Shown in pieces: positions 45,051 through 55,270 of a DNA stretch of 64,000 bases (positions within the stretch are counted from its first letter, which is position 1; each line of letters begins with the position of its first letter). The DNA is taken from positions 247,219 through 311,218 of the forward strand of contig SEBV01000003.1 of assembly GCA_004172865.1 (NCBI GenBank), read 5' to 3'. Source of the stretch: Gammaproteobacteria bacterium. GTDB lineage: Bacteria > Pseudomonadota > Gammaproteobacteria > Pseudomonadales > Cellvibrionaceae. The notes under the pieces were generated by a model. The model had not been told where the DNA came from and searched no databases. It was given only the letters and a program-made list of their open reading frames with translations. A program made the position numbers and the translations under genes.

Positions 45051-45425
45051 TTATGGAAGGAAACGATGTATAGCCACTATTCCCCATACCACGCCAAGCA
45101 ATACCAAACTCGTAAATACCAACGCAGAACCTATATCTTTAGCGCGGCCTGAAAGCTCGTGGCGCTCTGAACCAGTTCTATCAACCACGGCTTCCACCGA
45201 CGAATTCGCCAATTCCGCCATCCATACCCAAAAAATGCTGGATAACAATAAAATCAATTCAATGTGAGTCGTGGCCAACCAAAATGCCACCGGGGTAAGA
45301 ATTAAACCCAGCACCACTTCCTGCCGAAATGCCGCTTCAAATTTCCACGTCGCCGCAAAGCCTTTCATGGAATAACCAAATGCATCTACTACGCGGCCAA
45401 TACCAGTTTTACCAGGTTTACTCAT
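45051..45425 (-). CDS. dgkA: Diacylglycerol kinase (DgkA)
   Basis: Small inner-membrane enzyme of 124 residues that phosphorylates diacylglycerol for phospholipid recycling. Three membrane helices are visible. The conserved motifs are FRQEVVLGLIL, the glutamate-rich signature MAELANSSVEAVVDRTGSERHELSGRAKDIGSALVF, holding the catalytic and magnesium-binding residues. The ATG at 45425 has GGAG seven bases upstream; five more residues are open ahead of it. Confidence 0.95.
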   Translation of the reverse strand: MSKPGKTGIGRVVDAFGYSMKGFAATWKFEAAFRQEVVLGLILTPVAFWLATTHIELILLLSSIFWVWMAELANSSVEAVVDRTGSERHELSGRAKDIGSALVFTSLVLLGVVWGIVAIHRFLP

Positions 45426-45666
45426 CCAAATTCTCCACACGCGATGGTTAGTGACTCTTAGTTGTCACGGTTAATTCATCTCTTCTTCATCGAAAGGTCA
45501 CACGGCGGTGATATTTCTAATGTTGTAAAAGCGCCAAGTCACAAAGCCGCGAATGATGAAGGCTTTTTTCAAGCGAGTCCATCACTGCGTGCAACGGAAT
45601 TGTTACAGAAATATGTGACAGGAGTTTTGCAATAAGAAATCAATTACATCTACTTCAGGTATCGCT

Positions 45667-46728
45667 ATGAAAATACTTTACGGTGTGCAGGGAACAGGTA
45701 ATGGCCATGTAACGCGTGCCCGCATTATGGCAAAAGCATTTGCAGCAAAAGGTGTTGGAGTTGATTGGGTATTTTCAGGAAGACCGCGTGAAGATTTTTT
45801 TGATATGGAAGCCTTCGGCGATTTTCAAAGTTATCGCGGTTTAACCTTTGCCGTAAAAAGCGGTCGCATTCTTTATTTGCAAACTGCGCTGCAAGCAAAC
45901 TTAATGAAACTTAATGACGATATTAAAAAAGTAAATGTTGAAGGCTACGATTTAATTATCAATGACTTTGAACCTGTGTCTGCCCACGCTGCAAAACGCG
46001 CAGGGAAAAAAGTGATTGGTATCTCACACCAAAATGCTTTTTTGCATAAAATCCCGAAGAAAAATAATAATTTAATTACCGATTGGTTTATGCAAAATTT
46101 TGCACCCGTCACACAGGCGATTGGTTTGCATTGGCATCACTTTAACCAACCTATATTACCGCCATTAATTGAACCATCGCATTACAAAAATGAAGCCCTG
46201 GCAAAACATTATTTAGTGTATTTACCCTTTGCAGGTTTGGACGATATTTTGCCGCAACTACGCGCATTTCCTGATTATCAATTTTTTGTTTATCAAAATG
46301 TTCCGCAAGCTGCTGATAACGGACACATTCATATTCGACCATTTTCGCGCGAAGGATTCCAACAAGATTTACATAGATGCGAAGGCGTAATTTGCAGCGC
46401 CGGTTTTGAATTGCCCAGTGAAGCGATTCAACTGGGGAAAAAAATTCTGGTACAACCTGTTGCAGGACAAATGGAACAAGCATCCAACGCATTAGCATTA
46501 ACGCAATTAGGTTACGGCTCATCTACCAATGAATTAAGTGAAGCGGCGATTGGCAGATGGTTGCCACTGCCAAAACCAAACCCAGTTATTTACCCGGATG
46601 TATCCGCTGCATTAGTTGATTGGATTTTAAAAACGGGCGGAGAAAATTTTGAAGAATTTCAACAATTTCTGTGGCGCCAAATGCCAACGCCGGATGCGAA
46701 ATTTTTAAACGCATTTGTAGTGAAATAA
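45667..46728 (+). CDS. Glycosyltransferase of the MJ1255/VC2487 type
   Basis: GT-B fold protein of 353 residues related to UDP-glycosyltransferases. It opens with KILYGVQGTGNGHVTRARIMAKAF, the glycine-rich acceptor loop of this group, and has the nucleotide-sugar region CEGVICSAGFELPSEAIQLGKKILVQPVAGQMEQASNA near the C terminus. Substrate and product are unknown. No signal peptide. It ends eight bases from the convergent arfB stop, and no terminator fits between them. Confidence 0.85.
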   Translation: MKILYGVQGTGNGHVTRARIMAKAFAAKGVGVDWVFSGRPREDFFDMEAFGDFQSYRGLTFAVKSGRILYLQTALQANLMKLNDDIKKVNVEGYDLIINDFEPVSAHAAKRAGKKVIGISHQNAFLHKIPKKNNNLITDWFMQNFAPVTQAIGLHWHHFNQPILPPLIEPSHYKNEALAKHYLVYLPFAGLDDILPQLRAFPDYQFFVYQNVPQAADNGHIHIRPFSREGFQQDLHRCEGVICSAGFELPSEAIQLGKKILVQPVAGQMEQASNALALTQLGYGSSTNELSEAAIGRWLPLPKPNPVIYPDVSAALVDWILKTGGENFEEFQQFLWRQMPTPDAKFLNAFVVK

Positions 46729-46736
46729 ATTCAGAA

Positions 46737-47153
46737 TTATTCGAGTGTGACTTTTCCACGAGCGGATTTAATAGTGGCACGGATGCTTTTTCCATCCATA
46801 CGTTTTTGTTTGGAACCATAGGTTGGTTTAGTTGCGCGCCGATCCTTAACGATCTTGATTGCATTAATAACAATTTCTTGCAATCGCTCAAGCGCGTCAG
46901 CACGATTTTGTTCTTGCGTTCGATGACGCTGTGCTTTAATAATCAGCACCCCGTCACTTGAAATACGTTTGTCATCCAGCGCGAGTAGTCTGGTTTTACA
47001 AAATTCACTGAGGGATGAATTATGAATGTCAAAACGCAAATGTATCGCACTAGACACCTTATTGACGTTTTGCCCGCCGGCGCCTTGAGCGCGCATAGCA
47101 GTCAGCTCGATTTCGTGGAGCGGAATGTGAACGTGGGAATTTATGATCAACAA
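46737..47153 (-). CDS. arfB: Alternative ribosome-rescue factor / peptidyl-tRNA hydrolase ArfB
   Basis: Small release factor-like protein (about 138 residues) that frees stalled ribosomes. The GGQ catalytic motif is in MRAQGAGGQNVNKVSSAIHLRFD, and the C terminus has the basic tail (SKQKRMDGKSIRATIKSARGKV) that inserts into the empty mRNA channel. The start is uncertain: the frame is open to a TTG at 47183, but paired TTG codons at 47153 and 47150 fit the family N terminus and have GGAG ten or more bases upstream. Confidence 0.9.
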   Translation of the reverse strand: MLIINSHVHIPLHEIELTAMRAQGAGGQNVNKVSSAIHLRFDIHNSSLSEFCKTRLLALDDKRISSDGVLIIKAQRHRTQEQNRADALERLQEIVINAIKIVKDRRATKPTYGSKQKRMDGKSIRATIKSARGKVTLE

Positions 47154-47160
47154 GCGATGG

Positions 47161-47634
47161 CTACTCCAGTACGCAGATTTCAATTACCTGCACTGCCGAA
47201 TGCTCATCTACCAAGACAGGCTGCAAGCGCTTATCAAAACGAATTAGGTGCGAGCAACCGCGTACAATAATAGCGCCAAGCAATAAACCCAGTAGCGCAC
47301 TCACCGCCATTAGGCCATCATTTAATAAGTAGTGATGCGAGATTAAGGTTGCAGCAATCATGCTAAACAAAGGCAACATGTAAACAAACATGGAGCCTTT
47401 GACGATAATATCTTCAGGCACACCGATTTGAACTTCATTGCCAATTTGGTAGGCGCCACTATCTCGTCCTTCCAACAGCACCCATAAATAGGACGCGCTT
47501 GCGCCAAATTTTGCGAGCGCACTATGACCGCAACCTTTTTGCGCCTGACATGAACCGCAGGCAGATCGTTGGATGGTTTCCACCCACAGCCCTTTCGGTT
47601 CGACGGCGACAACGCGGCCAGTTTCGAGGATCAT
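47161..47634 (-). CDS. rseC: SoxR-reducing system / sigma-E regulator protein RseC
   Basis: Inner-membrane protein of 157 residues, fourth gene of the sigma-E operon. A Cys-rich N-terminal stretch (CGSCQAQKGCGHSAL) could hold an Fe-S cluster, and two membrane helices lie near residues 80-125. In E. coli RseC takes part in reduction of SoxR. The ATG at 47634 has CAGG eight bases upstream; 28 further residues upstream lie in the rseB coding region and are not needed. The gap to rseB is 28 bases. Confidence 0.9.
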   Translation of the reverse strand: MILETGRVVAVEPKGLWVETIQRSACGSCQAQKGCGHSALAKFGASASYLWVLLEGRDSGAYQIGNEVQIGVPEDIIVKGSMFVYMLPLFSMIAATLISHHYLLNDGLMAVSALLGLLLGAIIVRGCSHLIRFDKRLQPVLVDEHSAVQVIEICVLE

Positions 47635-47662
47635 TTGAATTACCTGAAAAACAAAACGGGCT

Positions 47663-48637
47663 TTATTGCCCCGTGATATTTTGCGCGATTTTTGCGGCAG
47701 CAGCGACAGGTATTTCACCCACCACGCTCACCCTGAAGACAGTGTCTTTCACGACCAAACGCGACATATAGGCCAAAGTCGCTCCACGTTTACCGACCCC
47801 TTCCGGAACAAAACTGGTTGTGGGTTCGATAAAGATGCTAAAGGTGGTAAGGCCATCGGTATACATCAACATGGTTTGACCATTATTGAGTTTGCGCTGA
47901 CCGGCAAATGCAAAGCCTTGGGGAACCCAGGCAATTTGCCAATTTGAAGGCTTGGTAAATTCGGTTGGATTGCACGGTGTTACGTCAGCAATTGCTTTAT
48001 GTTGATGCGGTAATGACTGAGCTTTCAGTTGCGCGATATCCGGATTTAAATCGAGAGAAATAAATTGATAACGCTCAAGCGGCCTGGCGTTTTCATCAAT
48101 TAACCAAGACTTCAAAACCAGACCTGTATCTTCATCGATACTTAAGAAATATCCATAACGATAGGGATCTTTAGGAATCACTTGCAGTACACGTGTTAAG
48201 CGACCGGCGATACGTTCCTGACCGCGAATTTCAAATTGATAGAGATCATCCATCTTCACCAAAGCTTTACCGATTTGCGAAATACTGCCCTGCAGTAGTT
48301 CATCGCCCATAGCTTTACAATCGACCGGTTGCCCATCGCGAACAATAACGCGCTCAGGGCCATTCAAAAATAAAAAACGATCATGCTCGACGCCATTTTC
48401 AAGCCAATGCTCTACACGGAAGCTTTGTAGCTCAATACTGGTTTGATTTTGATAGGTAAATGAGCCGCGATAATTAATGTGAGCAGCATCCTGAGACATT
48501 TTATTCAGGAGCGTCTGCACACTAGGCAAACTCATGGGTGGAGATGAAATAATTTCTTGCGCGGAGGAAGTTTGAACGAGGAAAACTGTGGTTATCGCCA
48601 ATACACCGGACGACAACCACGTAGAGATTTTGGGCAT
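47663..48637 (-). CDS. mucB: Sigma-E factor regulatory protein RseB/MucB
   Basis: Periplasmic regulator of 324 residues that binds the anti-sigma factor and protects it from cleavage until envelope stress. It has a signal peptide (LAITTVFLVQTSSAQ, cut near residue 26), the N-terminal LolA-like domain (INYRGSFTYQNQTSIELQSFRVEHW) and the C-terminal domain with LVVKDTVFRVSVVGEIPVAAAAKIAQNI. Four bases separate the start from the stop of mucA, so the genes are cotranscribed. Confidence 0.94.
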   Translation of the reverse strand: MPKISTWLSSGVLAITTVFLVQTSSAQEIISSPPMSLPSVQTLLNKMSQDAAHINYRGSFTYQNQTSIELQSFRVEHWLENGVEHDRFLFLNGPERVIVRDGQPVDCKAMGDELLQGSISQIGKALVKMDDLYQFEIRGQERIAGRLTRVLQVIPKDPYRYGYFLSIDEDTGLVLKSWLIDENARPLERYQFISLDLNPDIAQLKAQSLPHQHKAIADVTPCNPTEFTKPSNWQIAWVPQGFAFAGQRKLNNGQTMLMYTDGLTTFSIFIEPTTSFVPEGVGKRGATLAYMSRLVVKDTVFRVSVVGEIPVAAAAKIAQNITGQ

Positions 48638-48640
48638 GGC

Positions 48641-49336
48641 TTACTCTTCATCAGTAATGATTACACGTGCGTAAGGTAATACACCTTGCCCGGAGTTCAT
48701 AGCAGCATTATCGGAGTGCGCTTTAATCATCTGATTTACGTAACGCGATACTTCTTCGTCAGATACAACCGAAGTTGCCTGAAGTGGTTGGAAATTTACC
48801 CGACGATTTTCTTGTGGGCGAGATTCATAACCAGTTTGTACTGCTACCGTACGAGTATTAATCAGTGGACTATTAATACCTGATGGCAACGATACTGCAC
48901 TATCGACAGGCGCTGAGGGAGTTACAACATTGCTCGCGATCTGACTTGTGCTTTGACCAGTACTATTAAACTGATTCACACCTAAGACTAAACCACCAGC
49001 GACTGATGCTACTAAAGCAACGCGACCTAGCTGATAGAACCAACCTTGTTGCGGTTTGCTCTTTTCAGTAACTGCAGGGACCGATAACGCATCCTCAGCT
49101 TCAATTGCCGCACTCATACGTGCTGAAAAGCTGGCCATAGACGCGGCAGAAAATACTGGAGTCTGCTCACCGCGCAGCACCGAACTCGTAACTTGATATC
49201 GAGACCAAGTTGCATTGACCTCAGCATCTTGCTCACTGGCTTTTAGAATTCGCTGCAGCTCAAGCTCAGACGCCTGATTATCCATCAGTGCTGATATTGA
49301 TTCGGCAAGGGTTTGCGCCCGGTTTTGCTCACTCAT
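48641..49336 (-). CDS. mucA: Anti-sigma-E factor RseA/MucA
   Basis: Membrane anti-sigma factor of 231 residues. The cytoplasmic part begins with the RseA N-terminal domain (ESISALMDNQASELELQRILKASEQDAEVNATWSRYQVTSSVLRGE), which binds the sigma factor. A membrane helix lies near residues 105-122 (VALVASVAGGLVLGVNQF) and the periplasmic domain follows. It lies 227 bases downstream of the sigma gene and directly before mucB. Confidence 0.93.
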   Translation of the reverse strand: MSEQNRAQTLAESISALMDNQASELELQRILKASEQDAEVNATWSRYQVTSSVLRGEQTPVFSAASMASFSARMSAAIEAEDALSVPAVTEKSKPQQGWFYQLGRVALVASVAGGLVLGVNQFNSTGQSTSQIASNVVTPSAPVDSAVSLPSGINSPLINTRTVAVQTGYESRPQENRRVNFQPLQATSVVSDEEVSRYVNQMIKAHSDNAAMNSGQGVLPYARVIITDEE

Positions 49337-49563
49337 TTGAGATTTACCTGTTAACTGAAAAAGGTTTTAACGTTTAAAACAAGCATTTTCTTTCTACTGC
49401 GGTTATGACCGGAGGTCGCAAAAAAGGTTCAGCTAAGATTCACAATTTTTGCATATTTACACGAAAACAGTTTTATTGCGATTCCAGCGACCTTATCCAG
49501 ATCATTAGACGCGTTTTCAACACTCAAACACATCAAAAGGTTTGGTTTCAAACGCTATAAACT

Positions 49564-50154
49564 CTATTCAATTAATGGCTGAATTTTTCTATCAATCGCT
49601 TCACGAGCACGAAATATTCTTGAACGCACCGTACCTATAGGGCAATCCATAGCTTCAGCAATTTCTTCATAACTGAGACCATCTATTTCCCGTAAAGTTA
49701 CCGCCATACGTAAATCGTCTGGCAAATCGCGAAATGCCTGGTCGATTACACTCTGCAACTCATCGCGCAGTAAATTGCGCTCGGGCGTATTCATTTCGTG
49801 CATAGCATCATTGCCAGAATAAAATTCGGCGTCTTCTACCTCCAAATCACTAGCGGGTGGACGGCGGTTGCGGGCAACTAAATAGTTTTTAGCGGTATTG
49901 ATGGCGATACGATACATCCAAGTATAAAACGCGCTCTCGCCGCGAAAATTGGGCAAAGCACGATATGCCTTAATAAAAGCATCCTGCGCTACATCCTGCA
50001 CTTCGGCATGATCGCGAATAAAACGGCTGATAACGGCAAATATTTTGTGCTGATACTTGAGCACTAACAAATCGAAAGCTCGTTTGTCTCCCTTTTGCAC
50101 GCGCTCTACTAGCTGTTGATCGACATCGACTTCGGGCGCTACTTGCGCTGTCAT
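49564..50154 (-). CDS. rpoE: RNA polymerase sigma-E factor (AlgU/RpoE)
   Basis: Envelope-stress ECF sigma factor of 196 residues. It has region 2 (ALDLLVLKYQHKIFAVI-type FDLLVLKYQHKI, then DVAQDAFIKAYRALPNFRGESAFYTWMYRIAINTAKN) and region 4 (DLRMAVTLREIDGLSYEEIAEAMDCPIGTVRSRIFRARE), very close to AlgU of Pseudomonas. It heads the rpoE-mucA-mucB-rseC operon and is preceded by a promoter of its own consensus, showing autoregulation. Confidence 0.97.
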   Translation of the reverse strand: MTAQVAPEVDVDQQLVERVQKGDKRAFDLLVLKYQHKIFAVISRFIRDHAEVQDVAQDAFIKAYRALPNFRGESAFYTWMYRIAINTAKNYLVARNRRPPASDLEVEDAEFYSGNDAMHEMNTPERNLLRDELQSVIDQAFRDLPDDLRMAVTLREIDGLSYEEIAEAMDCPIGTVRSRIFRAREAIDRKIQPLIE

Positions 50155-50278
50155 TCTTAAACCCCCAAGCGTCTTGAAACCTGTGTGGCCAAGACTAAAA
50201 ATTCAGCGCTGGATGATACAGGCTGACAATATTAACTACGAGCATTTTGCTAGTTTGTTATTACTGCTCTGTACGCCA

Positions 50279-50305
50279 TTGACTGGCGCTTATAGCAAAA
50301 GTTCC
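50279..50305 (-). promoter_or_regulatory. Sigma-E autoregulatory promoter of the rpoE operon
   Basis: On the minus strand GGAACTT (50305-50299) is followed by a 16-base spacer and TCAA (50282-50279). This is a full match to the sigma-E -35 element and a good -10 element at the right distance. Transcription would start near 50272, about 120 bases before the rpoE start. Confidence 0.82.
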
Positions 50306-50443
50306 AAATTATGCGGCTTCATCCGCCAAGCGCCTAGAGCCACCCAACCTATGAATAGGAGTTTAGCTCACCAATCGCGTTTGGCTTGTATATACTGGTG
50401 CCAGTTTACGATTTTGTACTTCCTCTTGCCGTAGAAACTACTC

Positions 50444-52066
50444 ATGACTCAAAGCTACTCTCACGATGTTCTGGTTATTGGCTCAGGCGCGGCCGGTTTA
50501 ACACTTGCACTCAGCCTGGCAAAACACGCCAAAGTTGCCGTACTAAGTAAAAATGCATTGAATCAAGGATCAACCTGGTTTGCGCAGGGTGGTATAGCTG
50601 CAGTTCTCGACGATCAGGATTCTATTGATGCGCACGTAGAAGATACATTGATCGCTGGCGCAGGCTTATGTCATGAAGATTCAGTCCGCTTCACAGTAGA
50701 AAACAGTAAATCAGCTATCGAATGGTTAATTGCACAAGGCGTGAGTTTTACCAAAGAAACCGGCAAGGAGGATTATCACCTTACGCAGGAAGGTGGTCAT
50801 AGTCACAGACGCATCATCCATAGCGCCGATGCTACGGGCCGTGCAGTTCACAGCACTTTAATCGACCAAGTTCGCCAGCAACCCAATATAGATTTGTACG
50901 AAGACCATATTGCAGTCAACCTAATTACTCAGGCTGATGCGGACTCGCGACAATTGCGTTGCACCGGCGCTTACGTGCTGGATAACAATACCGATCAGGT
51001 TCACGTATTTCAGGCCAAAATTGTTGTATTGGCGACAGGTGGCGCGAGTAAAGTTTACCTCTATACGACCAATCTGGACGGCGCCAGCGGCGACGGTATT
51101 GCAATGGCGTGGCGCGCTGGTTGCCGTATCGCCAATATGGAATTCAACCAATTCCATCCCACCTGTTTGTATCACGCGTCCACCAAGAACTTTTTGATTA
51201 GCGAAGCACTGCGTGGCGAAGGTGCTTTTTTACGTTTACCCAACGGTGAGCGCTTTATGCATCGCTTTGATGAGCGTTTGGAATTGGCGCCGCGCGATAT
51301 TGTTGCCCGCGCTATCGACCATGAAATGAAACGTTTGGGCTGTGATTGCTTGTATCTCGATATCAGCCACAAATCACCGGAATTTATTAAAGAACATTTC
51401 CCGACGATTTATGCGCGGTGTTTAGAGTTGGGCATAGACATCACCAAAGAACCTATTCCTGTTGTACCGGCCGCGCACTTTACCTGCGGCGGTGTTGTGG
51501 TCGATAAAAAAGGCCAAACTGATTTACAAAATTTATACGCGATTGGTGAAACTTCATTTACCGGTTTGCACGGTGCGAATCGTCTGGCGAGCAATTCTCT
51601 GCTGGAATGCGTTGTATATGCCCAATCAGCCGGACAACAAATTATTGATTCACTCGCAAGCATTCACGTGCCTGAAGATTCCAAACAATGGGATTCAACA
51701 CGTGTGACGGATTCCGATGAAGATGTTGTTATTTCACATAACTGGGATGAACTGCGCCGTTTCATGTGGGATTACGTAGGCATAGTTCGTACGCACAAGC
51801 GTCTTGAGCGTGCGTCGCATCGAATTAAATTGTTAAAAAGTGAAATCGCTGAGTATTACAGCAATTATAAAGTCAGCAGCGATTTAATCGAGTTACGCAA
51901 TCTTGCAACTGTTGCAGAATTAATTATCCGCTCTGCGCTAGATAGAAAAGAAAGTCGAGGCTTGCATTACTCGCTCGACTTTCCTGATAAATTGTCGATA
52001 GCACGCGACACCATTTTAGTGCCAACAAACTTTGCAGCGCAGAATGTTGTGGTTAGCAAGCAGTAG
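50444..52066 (+). CDS. nadB: L-aspartate oxidase
   Basis: FAD enzyme of 540 residues that oxidises aspartate to iminoaspartate, the first step of NAD synthesis. It has the FAD motif [19 protein letters not shown], the flavin/substrate region [40 protein letters not shown], and the active-site region [47 protein letters not shown]. It diverges from the rpoE operon, as in Pseudomonas. Confidence 0.97.
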   Translation: MTQSYSHDVLVIGSGAAGLTLALSLAKHAKVAVLSKNALNQGSTWFAQGGIAAVLDDQDSIDAHVEDTLIAGAGLCHEDSVRFTVENSKSAIEWLIAQGVSFTKETGKEDYHLTQEGGHSHRRIIHSADATGRAVHSTLIDQVRQQPNIDLYEDHIAVNLITQADADSRQLRCTGAYVLDNNTDQVHVFQAKIVVLATGGASKVYLYTTNLDGASGDGIAMAWRAGCRIANMEFNQFHPTCLYHASTKNFLISEALRGEGAFLRLPNGERFMHRFDERLELAPRDIVARAIDHEMKRLGCDCLYLDISHKSPEFIKEHFPTIYARCLELGIDITKEPIPVVPAAHFTCGGVVVDKKGQTDLQNLYAIGETSFTGLHGANRLASNSLLECVVYAQSAGQQIIDSLASIHVPEDSKQWDSTRVTDSDEDVVISHNWDELRRFMWDYVGIVRTHKRLERASHRIKLLKSEIAEYYSNYKVSSDLIELRNLATVAELIIRSALDRKESRGLHYSLDFPDKLSIARDTILVPTNFAAQNVVVSKQ

Positions 52067-52093
52067 AAATTAGGTAAAAAATTATACGCGATT

Positions 52094-52942
52094 TCAATTA
52101 AGTCTTATGCGGGCGCTAACTGCGTAATGGTCTGATGCAAAACCTGCAGTCTCAGCGTCCTTAATAACATCCGAACTTAATACCCTTAAAGCGCCCGCTA
52201 CATAAATATAATCGATCCGACAGCCTTCCTGCTTTTTGCCAAAATCATGATATGTCCATACCTTGTCATCAGGATGTTTTAACAAAAAACTATCGATCAT
52301 AGTGACTGGAGATCCTGAATCACCGCGCAAATATTTCATAGAGGCCTCAACTTCGCAGGCATTGAAATCCCCAAGCAGAACGACAGGATCTTTTTTATTT
52401 TTACGCTCTGAAATTGAGCTGGCAAGTTGTTTTACGGCAACATCTCGCTCTTCCGGTTTTAATGGAAAATGAGTATTAAAAATATAAACTCCTTTGCCAG
52501 TTTTTTTCGAATTCAAATGCGCCCAGGTGTAAATGCGTAAGAATTGAAAGTTCCAACCGTTTGAACCTACCACATCTGGCGTAGGTGATATTTGTAGTGT
52601 ACCAAAATCAGTTTTATCCAAACGCCAACGATCCTTATTATAGAAAATCTGTGTTGCTTCACCTTCGCCATTAAGTTCGCGACCACGGCCAACCTGCGCA
52701 TAATTTTTTAAATGTGCACTTAAATCGCTAATTTGTAGCGGTATGGCTTCCTGGACGCCTAGTACATCTGGCTTATTTTTCAAAATAATATTCATTACTC
52801 TAGGGCTTCTGGACGCCCAATCGTTTGGTGCAGGATCAACCGGCACACGCAAATTAAAGCTCATAACTTTTAATTCAGTTGCGGCACTTACGAGGTCGCA
52901 ATGTATTAACGTAATTAAACCTAACAATCCCAGTAATCGCAT
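52094..52942 (-). CDS. Exported endonuclease/exonuclease/phosphatase family hydrolase
   Basis: Protein of 282 residues with the EEP fold. A signal peptide ends near residue 20 (LIHCDLVSAA). Fold motifs are LKVMSFNLRV, DVLGVQEA with the metal-binding glutamate, FNTHFPLKPEERD, VLLGDFNACEVEASM, CRIDYIYV and the terminal SDHYAVSARI. Substrates in this family range from DNA to phosphodiesters and phospholipids; none is indicated here. AGGTGACTT precedes the ATG. Confidence 0.88.
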   Translation of the reverse strand: MRLLGLLGLITLIHCDLVSAATELKVMSFNLRVPVDPAPNDWASRSPRVMNIILKNKPDVLGVQEAIPLQISDLSAHLKNYAQVGRGRELNGEGEATQIFYNKDRWRLDKTDFGTLQISPTPDVVGSNGWNFQFLRIYTWAHLNSKKTGKGVYIFNTHFPLKPEERDVAVKQLASSISERKNKKDPVVLLGDFNACEVEASMKYLRGDSGSPVTMIDSFLLKHPDDKVWTYHDFGKKQEGCRIDYIYVAGALRVLSSDVIKDAETAGFASDHYAVSARIRLN

Positions 52943-53001
52943 AAGTCACCTGAATTAATTTTCAACAATCTAGTGAGAAAGTGTGAAGCCTTAAAATGAG
53001 T

Positions 53002-53496
53002 CTAGCAGCGAAATCCCATTCGCAACCAAACACGTAAACGCCGCCATTCTTCGGCGTCCATTGAATCAGGCAATGCAATTATTCGATGCTTTTCCCCGCT
53101 CGCAATTTCTCGTACCGGAATAATAATTACGCCAGTCCAAACTAAAATTTCATCGCAAGGCCGCACTACAATTTCTGCGTCAGAGTTTTTTATACGCCAA
53201 ATTTTTTGAGTAACACTTAAACTGATGGGACTAGCCTTGTGAGTTCGTGCAGAAGATCGCCATGCAAACGCGACCAAGAATACAAAAACAAGCAACAGCA
53301 ATGGCCAATAAAATGTTATTTGCAAAAAGGGGAAAACTGAAATGCTGGCCGAAGTGAGAATGGCGAGATAAATAAAAATTTCCATTCGCCATAACCAGCG
53401 CGATGGATGAATCGTTACAGGCGCCAAATCGACACCTGTTACTGTTTGATGCGGGGAATTATGCGCTGGGCTGTAGTCCGGTGTTAGCTCTGACAA
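53002..53496 (-). CDS. ygfX: YgfX family membrane protein
   Basis: Small inner-membrane protein (about 164 residues) with two helices (about 40-85) and a soluble C-terminal part typical of YgfX/CptA. Its gene overlaps the 3' end of sdhE, the usual arrangement. The start is uncertain: TTG codons at 53505 and 53496 are in frame, and the second has AAGGA at nine bases. E. coli YgfX was proposed as a toxin acting on the cytoskeleton with YgfY (SdhE) as antitoxin; SdhE's established job in FAD attachment makes that role doubtful here. Confidence 0.85.
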   Translation of the reverse strand: MSELTPDYSPAHNSPHQTVTGVDLAPVTIHPSRWLWRMEIFIYLAILTSASISVFPFLQITFYWPLLLLVFVFLVAFAWRSSARTHKASPISLSVTQKIWRIKNSDAEIVVRPCDEILVWTGVIIIPVREIASGEKHRIIALPDSMDAEEWRRLRVWLRMGFRC

Positions 53497-53710
53497 TGTC
53501 GACAATCCTTTTCAATTCAATATCGCCCGGATCTTCACGCTTTAAAAACCACGCGAACATATCCTGATCTTCACACTCCAATAGTTTCCAATAACGCTCT
53601 TTATCTGCTTGTTCCAAGCCGGGGTATACATTGTCTAAAAAAGGCAAAAGCACTAAATCCAATTCCAACATGCCGCGACGGCTACCCCAAAACAAACGAT
53701 TTCTTTCCAC
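53459..53710 (-). CDS. sdhE: FAD assembly factor SdhE
   Basis: Protein of 83 residues that assists attachment of FAD to succinate dehydrogenase. The family signature [10 protein letters not shown] is at residues 12-21, and [14 protein letters not shown] matches the second conserved block. The GTG start has AAGG eight bases upstream. It overlaps ygfX by about 38 bases. Confidence 0.94.
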   Translation of the reverse strand: MERNRLFWGSRRGMLELDLVLLPFLDNVYPGLEQADKERYWKLLECEDQDMFAWFLKREDPGDIELKRIVDIVRANTGLQPSA

Positions 53711-53780
53711 AGATTACACCTTGAGAACTTTGCGAAGCGCAATTGTATATGAATCTCGCCTCGTCTTCAGCTGCTAAACG

Positions 53781-55100
53781 TTAGACTGCCATTACAACGC
53801 GATTTCGTCCTTGTGCTTTAGCTTGGTAGAGCGCCACATCAACACGACGAAAGAGCATATGAAATGGCTCCATGCCGTTGATTGCGCCCACCCCCAAACT
53901 GATAGTTACGCGCAATTCAGGAAGATTTTCAAATACAACATTTGCGACCACACCACGCAACTCTTCCGCGAGCAGTTGCGCATCCAGCGCACTTGTGTCC
54001 GGTAATACCACTACAAATTCTTCGCCACCCCACCGAGCTGCCGTATCACTACTGCGAATATTCTCACGGACAACCTGGGCAATATCATGCAATACGGCAT
54101 CACCACCTTCGTGACCATAAGCATCATTTATTTTTTTAAAATAATCGATATCAATAATAATTAATGAAGCTTGCCGGCCCAAATTTTCGTCGTAGTTTTT
54201 TTGAAGATATTCTGATAAACCGTGACGATTAAGCATGCCAGTTAATTGATCCAACATAGACAATTGCTTGTAATGATTAGTCTCATGTTCTAACGCAGAG
54301 TTTTGGTTTATTAAGGCTTCCAGGCGAATACGTTCAGCTCGATTTTGGCGTTTCAACTGCCACAAATTGTAGCCACCACCGATAAAAATAATCAGTATCC
54401 AAAATACCAGAATCCCCAAATACCAGCGTTCTTTTGAAACCCACAAGCCAACAAATTCTAATTTTTTTAGATGAAAAGTTTGTATGCCCGGATTTGTGGG
54501 ATAACTGAGATCAACACCAAATACCACAGTGTTATGAAAATCAGGTTGCATGTGTTTTCGTGGCACTTGATATTGGGATATCCACCACTCAGCCACAAAA
54601 AATTCTTTGAAATCTATACTGACTTTTCCATTCACAAATTCTGTGGGTAAAAGCGCGTTGTTAAATTTCGATGTTTCAATATTATTTTCGTCCGAAAAAC
54701 CTTCAACAAAATTGCGTGTGTAAAATCGCAAACGTTTATCGTGTCCACTGTAATCCAGCTCAAGATTAACTTTTTGATAGCTCGATAAGTCTTTACCTTT
54801 ACCCTGAACACTATCGCCCAGCGCTATATTGAATCCACAGACGTGTGACTTGCCGTCATCTTCTATATTACATTGCCAAATCAGTTGGTCGAAATCCACC
54901 CAGGACGCCATGGATTTTCCTGATGAATTAGTGTCACCATATATAAAAGCGTGAACATCTTTCGCAGGAAATAATTGCAAGGTTTTGGACGGCAAAAAGC
55001 GATGAGAATACATGACGCAAAGCGTTATAAAACAATACAAAAATAATTTGTAAGTCAGGCTACTGCGAATGTTATTGTTAGAGTTGAGTCCGCTAGTCAA
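53781..55100 (-). CDS. Membrane diguanylate cyclase (GGDEF)
   Basis: Protein of 439 residues. A first membrane helix (about 17-33), a periplasmic domain of about 190 residues of unknown type, a second helix (about 230-250), a short coiled coil and a GGDEF domain. The active-site motif is GGEEF (358-362), preceded by the nucleotide-binding DIDYFKKINDAYGHEGGD block, so it should make c-di-GMP. The RxxD inhibitory site is not apparent. The start is a TTG with AGG eight bases upstream; the first ATG lies inside the membrane helix. Confidence 0.92.
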   Translation of the reverse strand: MTSGLNSNNNIRSSLTYKLFLYCFITLCVMYSHRFLPSKTLQLFPAKDVHAFIYGDTNSSGKSMASWVDFDQLIWQCNIEDDGKSHVCGFNIALGDSVQGKGKDLSSYQKVNLELDYSGHDKRLRFYTRNFVEGFSDENNIETSKFNNALLPTEFVNGKVSIDFKEFFVAEWWISQYQVPRKHMQPDFHNTVVFGVDLSYPTNPGIQTFHLKKLEFVGLWVSKERWYLGILVFWILIIFIGGGYNLWQLKRQNRAERIRLEALINQNSALEHETNHYKQLSMLDQLTGMLNRHGLSEYLQKNYDENLGRQASLIIIDIDYFKKINDAYGHEGGDAVLHDIAQVVRENIRSSDTAARWGGEEFVVVLPDTSALDAQLLAEELRGVVANVVFENLPELRVTISLGVGAINGMEPFHMLFRRVDVALYQAKAQGRNRVVMAV

Positions 55101-55270
55101 TTGGTAAACCTATTCCGAAGGGTGATGATACGTCCACAAGATTATGAGTATATAGACCAAAAATGCGCCAACTTCATCTTCACTAACGAGTTTATTTTTA
55201 AACCTGAAGTTGGGATACACTAGTTGCCTTTCGTTAACATCAGTTATTTCTATTGTTTGAGTTTTTAACC

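Noticed and set aside
53002..53710. A type IV toxin-antitoxin pair (CptA/CptB)
   Set aside because: These genes have carried that name, but the smaller one has the SdhE signature (RGMLELD) and the locus order of the succinate dehydrogenase assembly factor. A toxin role is not supported from sequence.
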